Origin: an uncultured Campylobacter sp.
GTDB taxonomy: Bacteria > Campylobacterota > Campylobacteria > Campylobacterales > Campylobacteraceae
Length of the DNA stretch: 18,567 nt
NCBI RefSeq assembly: GCF_938030785.1
Contig: NZ_CALHIK010000088.1
Coordinates: 1 to 18,567, forward strand
Direction: 5' to 3'
The first letter of the stretch is position 1; the number at the start of each line of letters is the position of its first letter. Position numbers and translations under genes: made by a program. This document shows positions 14,545 through 18,567 of the stretch, piece by piece. The notes beneath the pieces were generated by a model. The model ran no database searches, had not been told where the DNA came from, and saw only the letters and a list, made by a program, of their open reading frames with translations.

Positions 14545-15215
14545 GCGTGCTCTTCCTTTTTAAATTTATAGCCGCTTACGATCGCATCCATCGCACCGTC
14601 TCTACCCTTGACAGCGTTAAAGACCGCCATATAGACGTGGATCGGTACGAAGATTATGATGATATTCATGCAAAGATGGTGAATCATTCGAACTTCGCTT
14701 AGACCGCCCATTGCAGCTTCTAGCGGGCGCAAGAGCCCATATAGCGCGCCGCCTAACCCCTCGTGATAGACGTGAACGTATAGAATCATTCCGGTTAGGC
14801 AGATTACGAATAGCACTAGATAAAAGCCCAGATATGATATAAACTGCAATGGGTTATAAACGCCGCGAAGATGCGGGTGCTCGCCCAAAAAGATATAGTA
14901 TTTGATCTGAGCGATCCAGACACGCGGGCTAAAAAAATCCTTGATGCTTAAAAGCTCTTTTCTGCTCTTTTTATCGAAGAAGAAAAGGTAGGTTTTAAAG
15001 ATCGCCGCACCGATCATCGCAAAGCCGAAGATCAGATGTACGAATCTAAATTTAGCCTGCATGAAAAGCACCGGCTCGGGACTTACCTCGGGCGCGGTGA
15101 AAACAAAGGCGATGTAATATCCGGTGATCACCAAAATCGTAATACAAAGCGCACGCAGCCAGTGCGTGAGCCTAAGACCGATAGAGAACTCGTATTCCGC
15201 AAATCTTTTTTTCAT
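14541..15215 (-). CDS. hydC: Hydrogenase cytochrome b subunit HydC
   Basis: HydC is the diheme b-type membrane subunit that takes electrons from HydA and reduces menaquinone. Four membrane segments are visible at about 16-40, 57-80, 122-150 and 178-202, with a cytoplasmic-type basic tail. Histidines at 18, 60, 179 and 193 have exactly the spacing of the heme ligands I recall for Wolinella HydC (25, 67, 186, 200), each shifted by seven. At 224 residues it is normal size with no insert. The ATG at 15215 follows AAGGAT. The gap after hydB is only three bases, and its stop overlaps the hydD start. Confidence 0.95.
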   Translation of the reverse strand: MKKRFAEYEFSIGLRLTHWLRALCITILVITGYYIAFVFTAPEVSPEPVLFMQAKFRFVHLIFGFAMIGAAIFKTYLFFFDKKSRKELLSIKDFFSPRVWIAQIKYYIFLGEHPHLRGVYNPLQFISYLGFYLVLFVICLTGMILYVHVYHEGLGGALYGLLRPLEAAMGGLSEVRMIHHLCMNIIIIFVPIHVYMAVFNAVKGRDGAMDAIVSGYKFKKEEHA

Positions 15216-15218
15216 CGT

Positions 15219-16940
15219 TTATCCTTTGCTGGGATCTACCCTATAGCAGCCAAGCTCCGCTCCTTTAGCGTCCATTACGTGCACGGCGCAAGCGATGCAA
15301 GGATCGAAAGAGTGGATGCGGCGGATGATCTCTAGCGGCTTGGAAAGATCGGCAAGTTTAAGCCCGATCAAGCAGGATTCGTAAGCGCCCATAGCGCCGT
15401 CTTTATCCTTCGGCGTGGCGTTCCAAGTAGACGGTACGACCGCCTGCCAGTTTTTGATGACACCCTTTTCGATCCTGCACCAGTGGCTAAGTGCGCCGCG
15501 CGGCACGTGGCCGATATAGCGACCTTTGTACTCTTTTGAGTTATCGATTACATATTTTGCGCAGGTTTCGGTATCGCCGCTTTTGATGTTTGCAATTAAA
15601 TTTTCTAGCGCGATCAGTCCGTTGTCGGCAACGACTTTAGCCTCGATCATACGGCATGCCGTTCGTCCAAGCGTCGAAAATACCGCTTCAAGCGGCAAGC
15701 CAGCGTCTTTTAGGAATTGATCCACGACCTTTACGACGCGCTCGTTTTTCTTAGCGTAATTTGCCACGATATTTGCAAGCGGTCCTACCTGAAGCGGCTT
15801 GCCGTCGTATCGCGGAGCCTTAATCCAGGTGTATTTACCCTGGGTATCGAGCACCTTCGTATGCGCTTCTTTGCCGTGCGCGTCGATGCTCTGTCCGTCC
15901 TTAAGGCCCGTATAATTCGGCTCTTGCTCGCCGTCGTAAGGATGAAGCGCCGCATCGTTTTTATACCACGCATGCGTTGCCTCCTCGGTAATCTTGTTTT
16001 CATCCAACTCCAAAACCTTGCTAATATCGCCGTCAAGGATCATGCCGCTTTGAAATAGCCATTCGTTTTTTGAAAGCTGAAATTCTTGATGAGTCCATAA
16101 ATTTGCCACGCCGATATCGTTTAGCACGCTAGGCTCGTTGCCGTAAGCCTTCGCAGCCATTACGAGATCAGGATAGTAGGCGCGATTTACGAAGTCTGCG
16201 ACCTCTTTAAATTTAGACATATATTCGCCCAGTCTTGCAGGGCTTAGGATATCCATTACGCAGGTTACGCCGCCTACGGTGAGGCTTTGCGGATGAGGCT
16301 GTTTCGCACCGAATATCGCCATCATCTGAGCCGCCGTGCGCTGAATGCGCAAACACTCAAGATAGTGCGAAAGAGCGATTAAATTTTGCTCTGGGCTAAG
16401 CTTATATGTTGGGTGGCCGAAGTAGGCGTTGGCGAAAGGTCCTAAAGCGCCTTTCTTAACAAAAGCGCCCACGCGATCTTGTACCTCTTTTAGTTTATCC
16501 GCACCGCACGCATAAGGGGTGTCGCAGTATTTAAACGCCTCCTCGCTCGCCTTTTTAGGATCGGCGCTAAGCGCGCTTACTACATCTACGAAATCAAGCC
16601 CGTGAAGTTGATAAAAATGCACCGGATGATCGTGTAAAAACAGCGCGTTAGCCATCAACGTGCGCGTTAGCAAGGCATTTAGCGGCGGAGTGATACCGAG
16701 GGCGTTTTCTACCGCGACGATGCCCGCTTTGTAATGCGAGAAGGTGCAGACGCCGCAAATTCTTTGCATAAAAAATCCCGCGTCGCGAGGATCTCTGTTT
16801 TTTACTATAGTCTCAAGCCCGCGCCATAGCGTCGAGCTACTATAGGCCTCACGGACGACGTTTTCATCATCCACTACGACCTCTATTCTTAAATGCCCCT
16901 CTATTCTGGTTATCGGATCTATTACGATTCTTTGCGACAT
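15219..16940 (-). CDS. hydB: [NiFe]-hydrogenase large subunit HydB
   Basis: HydB carries the Ni-Fe active site of the periplasm-facing uptake hydrogenase. The N-terminal L1 motif RICGVCTFSH (Cys62, Cys65) and the C-terminal L2 motif DPCIACAVH (Cys548, Cys551, His554) provide the four Ni ligands. Nineteen residues (VMDAKGAELGCYRVDPSKG) follow His554; this is the tail expected to be cut off by HydD. It has 573 residues, normal for a group 1 large subunit, with no low-complexity insert. The ATG at 16940 follows AAGGGGA, two bases after the hydA stop. It lacks its own signal peptide and is exported folded with HydA. Confidence 0.98.
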   Translation of the reverse strand: MSQRIVIDPITRIEGHLRIEVVVDDENVVREAYSSSTLWRGLETIVKNRDPRDAGFFMQRICGVCTFSHYKAGIVAVENALGITPPLNALLTRTLMANALFLHDHPVHFYQLHGLDFVDVVSALSADPKKASEEAFKYCDTPYACGADKLKEVQDRVGAFVKKGALGPFANAYFGHPTYKLSPEQNLIALSHYLECLRIQRTAAQMMAIFGAKQPHPQSLTVGGVTCVMDILSPARLGEYMSKFKEVADFVNRAYYPDLVMAAKAYGNEPSVLNDIGVANLWTHQEFQLSKNEWLFQSGMILDGDISKVLELDENKITEEATHAWYKNDAALHPYDGEQEPNYTGLKDGQSIDAHGKEAHTKVLDTQGKYTWIKAPRYDGKPLQVGPLANIVANYAKKNERVVKVVDQFLKDAGLPLEAVFSTLGRTACRMIEAKVVADNGLIALENLIANIKSGDTETCAKYVIDNSKEYKGRYIGHVPRGALSHWCRIEKGVIKNWQAVVPSTWNATPKDKDGAMGAYESCLIGLKLADLSKPLEIIRRIHSFDPCIACAVHVMDAKGAELGCYRVDPSKG

Positions 16941-16942
16941 GA

Positions 16943-18088
16943 TTATTCCCCTTTATCTTTCTTAAATGACGCAATCGCCGCGTGTGCCGCTACCGCAACA
17001 CCCGTGATCGCTAAAATCCCGACACCTATCTTATCTGCGGTAGCATCAGCGCCGAGCCCGCCGAAAACGCTTTCGTAAAGACGATCCGCCAAAGGCTCCT
17101 CAAAAGGTCCCATATGATCCCAGAAATCAGGTTCCGAGCAGCCTATGCAGCCGTGACCAGCCTGTACCGGCCAGCTAGTGTGGGAGTTGAAACGCTCGCG
17201 CGAGCAGTTATTAAACGTATAAGGACCCTTGCAGCCTACTTTATAAAGGCAATATCCGTCCTTTGCGCCCGCATCGCCGAAGCTTTCTACAAACTCGCCC
17301 GCGTCGAAATGTCCGCGGCGCTCGCATAGATCGTGGATGCGCAGCCCGTAAGCCCATTTCGGTCGGTTGTAAACGTCAAGGCTTGGAAGCGTGCCGAAAA
17401 GGATGAAATTTAGCACATTGCCGACGATATTTTTTTCGCTAGGCGGACAGCCCGGGACGTTGATGACGGGTTTGTTTATGATTTTGTCCAAACCTACGGC
17501 GCCGGTCGGATTCGGAGCCGCGGCTTGGATACCGCCGAAGCTCGAACAGGTGCCGATCGCAAATATTGCCGCAGCGCCTTCGGCAGCGTGCTTGCAGTGC
17601 TGAGCTCCGCTCTTGCCCTCAGGACCCACGGTTAGGAAAAATTCATTCTCGCCGCTTGGAATTCCGCCCTCTACCATCAAGATATAGCGCCCCTTGTATT
17701 TTTCGATCGCGCCCTCTAAATTTTCCTCGGCTTGCCAGCCTGCGGCAGCCATTATCGTTTCGTGGTATTCGAGGCTGATGTAATCGAATATGAGACTGTC
17801 GATCGTAGGCGTATCGGTGCGAAGTAAGCTCTCGCTACAGCCCGTGCACTCCGCCATATGAAGCCAGATCACAGGCAAGCGATCCGCAAGCTCCGCCGCT
17901 CGCGCCACGCTCGGCGCAAATGCGGCCGGAAGCCCTAGCATCGCGGTCATCGCTCCGCTCCATTTCATAAAATCGCGGCGCGAAAAACCCTTGCTTTTAA
18001 GCCTTTCTTGTATGCTTTCCTCCGTTTTTATTCGCGGCAAACGCTCAACGGCATCAAGTCTAGCCGAAATTTGAGCTAAATCAACCAT
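16943..18088 (-). CDS. hydA: [NiFe]-hydrogenase small subunit HydA precursor (Tat-exported)
   Basis: HydA relays electrons from the HydB active site through three iron-sulfur clusters to HydC. The start is the ATG at 18088, with a perfect AGGAGG five bases upstream; an in-frame ATG at 18133 lies upstream of the likely promoter. The 381-residue precursor has a twin-arginine motif SRRDFMK at 36-42, a hydrophobic stretch, and a probable cleavage after ARA near 64. Cluster cysteines appear in ECTGCSE, GTCSSFGG, VPGCPP, CLYKVGCKGP, NNCSRERFN and GHGCIGCSEPDFWD. The proximal site reads CTGCSE, not the CTCCSE of oxygen-tolerant enzymes. A C-terminal hydrophobic helix (about 350-372) anchors it in the membrane. 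First gene of the hyd operon. Confidence 0.97.
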   Translation of the reverse strand: MVDLAQISARLDAVERLPRIKTEESIQERLKSKGFSRRDFMKWSGAMTAMLGLPAAFAPSVARAAELADRLPVIWLHMAECTGCSESLLRTDTPTIDSLIFDYISLEYHETIMAAAGWQAEENLEGAIEKYKGRYILMVEGGIPSGENEFFLTVGPEGKSGAQHCKHAAEGAAAIFAIGTCSSFGGIQAAAPNPTGAVGLDKIINKPVINVPGCPPSEKNIVGNVLNFILFGTLPSLDVYNRPKWAYGLRIHDLCERRGHFDAGEFVESFGDAGAKDGYCLYKVGCKGPYTFNNCSRERFNSHTSWPVQAGHGCIGCSEPDFWDHMGPFEEPLADRLYESVFGGLGADATADKIGVGILAITGVAVAAHAAIASFKKDKGE

Positions 18089-18093
18089 ATCTT

Positions 18094-18099
18094 CCTCCT
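18094..18099 (-). promoter_or_regulatory. Ribosome binding site of hydA
   Basis: A perfect AGGAGG on the minus strand, five bases before the ATG at 18088. It decides between this start and the in-frame ATG at 18133. Confidence 0.85.
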
Positions 18100-18123
18100 G
18101 ATTTTTAGGATATTTCGAACGGC

Positions 18124-18132
18124 ATTCTATCA
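18124..18132 (-). promoter_or_regulatory. Candidate extended -10 promoter for hydABCDE
   Basis: The minus strand reads TTTTGATAGAATG here. TGATAGAAT matches an extended -10 (TGnTATAAT) of the type used by Campylobacter sigma-70, in an AT-rich context. Transcription would start near 18117, leaving a leader of about 29 bases before the hydA ATG. No clear -35 is expected in this group. Confidence 0.45.
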
Positions 18133-18133
18133 A

Positions 18134-18567
18134 AATTTAGAATTTATGCACCTTAAATTTGATCTGATTTAATTAGAATTTTATATTTATTCGCCGCGAA
18201 ATAGATGATTTGTTTTAAATAATGTCGGTTCGTACCGGATATTTTTCTTTAAAATTTTAAAGCGTAGATTCTGCTTTAAAAATATAAGAGAGCAGCTTAA
18301 ATTTAATAAATTTTGACTTCAAATTTGAACGCGAAATTTCAGAGCAACGAAAGTATATTGTAAAAAGACAAGCTAGCGCCGTAAAATTTCAACCGCGCCG
18401 CCCGTAAATCTCGCGCCGCCGCGGAATTTTAAGCGCTTTAAATTTTAAAATACTTTGAAATTCTGCGGCAGGCTTTGCGGCTCTGCTTCTAAATTTTAAA
18501 GACCGCACATAATATTTCGGCGCAAAGCACATACCGCTACTCCGCGCCGAAATTTAACAAAACGCGC
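18134..18567. other. Gene-free region upstream of hydA
   Basis: No convincing coding frame on either strand over 434 bp. It is rich in AAATTT/AAAATTTTAAAG strings. A short inverted repeat CGGT-N4-ACCG lies near 18226-18237. A longer hairpin is at 18514-18553. I looked for a NikR operator (TATTATT-N11-AATAATA type or GTATGA-N16-TCATAC type) and saw none that is convincing. Confidence 0.5.
18514..18553. repeat. 10-bp perfect inverted repeat (possible hairpin)
   Basis: ATTTCGGCGC at 18514-18523 is followed by its perfect complement GCGCCGAAAT at 18544-18553, with a 20-base loop. Either strand continues into an A/T stretch, so it may be a terminator of a gene just outside the window. The loop is rather long for that. 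Confidence 0.5.

Noticed and set aside
16943..18133. Longer hydA starting at the ATG at 18133
   Set aside because: It has no ribosome-binding site and would begin upstream of the expected transcription start. The ATG at 18088 has a perfect AGGAGG and gives a normal Tat signal peptide.

Overview
The window looks like a chromosomal segment of a Campylobacter-type epsilonproteobacterium. The gene set and order match the group 1b membrane-bound uptake [NiFe]-hydrogenase locus of Campylobacter, Wolinella and Helicobacter. Spacers are full of AAATTT/TAAAATTTTA strings while coding DNA is fairly GC-rich, which suggests a higher-GC oral campylobacter (C. gracilis-like). That species guess is inference only.

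Layout, left to right: positions 1-1430 are an AT-rich mobile patch. It holds the tail of an unidentified ORF, the 3' remnant of one IS1595-superfamily transposase gene, and a complete IS1016-like element inserted into that remnant. Everything from 1597 to 18088 is on the minus strand and reads, in transcription order: hydA (small subunit, Tat signal), hydB (large subunit), hydC (diheme cytochrome b), hydD (endopeptidase), hydE, a doubtful 87-codon ORF, hypF, nikR, a 766-bp gene-free spacer, then hypB, hypC, hypD, hypE and hypA. The right end (18134-18567) is gene-free and holds the probable hydA promoter.

The genes form a complete system. HydABC is the periplasm-facing H2:quinone oxidoreductase. 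HypF and HypE make the thiocarboxamide/cyanide ligand, HypC and HypD assemble the Fe(CN)2CO unit, and HypA and HypB deliver nickel. HydD removes the C-terminal tail of HydB after nickel insertion, and NikR couples expression to nickel.

The most unusual signal is that four maturation proteins (HypF, HydD, HypA, HypE) are much longer than their families because of in-frame, low-complexity N/S/Q/A-rich inserts in loops between conserved blocks. HypF is about 1462 residues instead of about 750. HydA, HydB, HydC, HypB, HypC and HypD have no such inserts. The inserts contain degenerate DNA repeats: a 27-bp (9-codon) array in HypF, and a GCAGAATTTTGC-like semi-palindrome shared between hypF and hydD. 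Removing the inserts gives near-normal family lengths in every case. HydE also reads as a divergent paralogue of the HypF C-terminal domain with degenerate active-site motifs.
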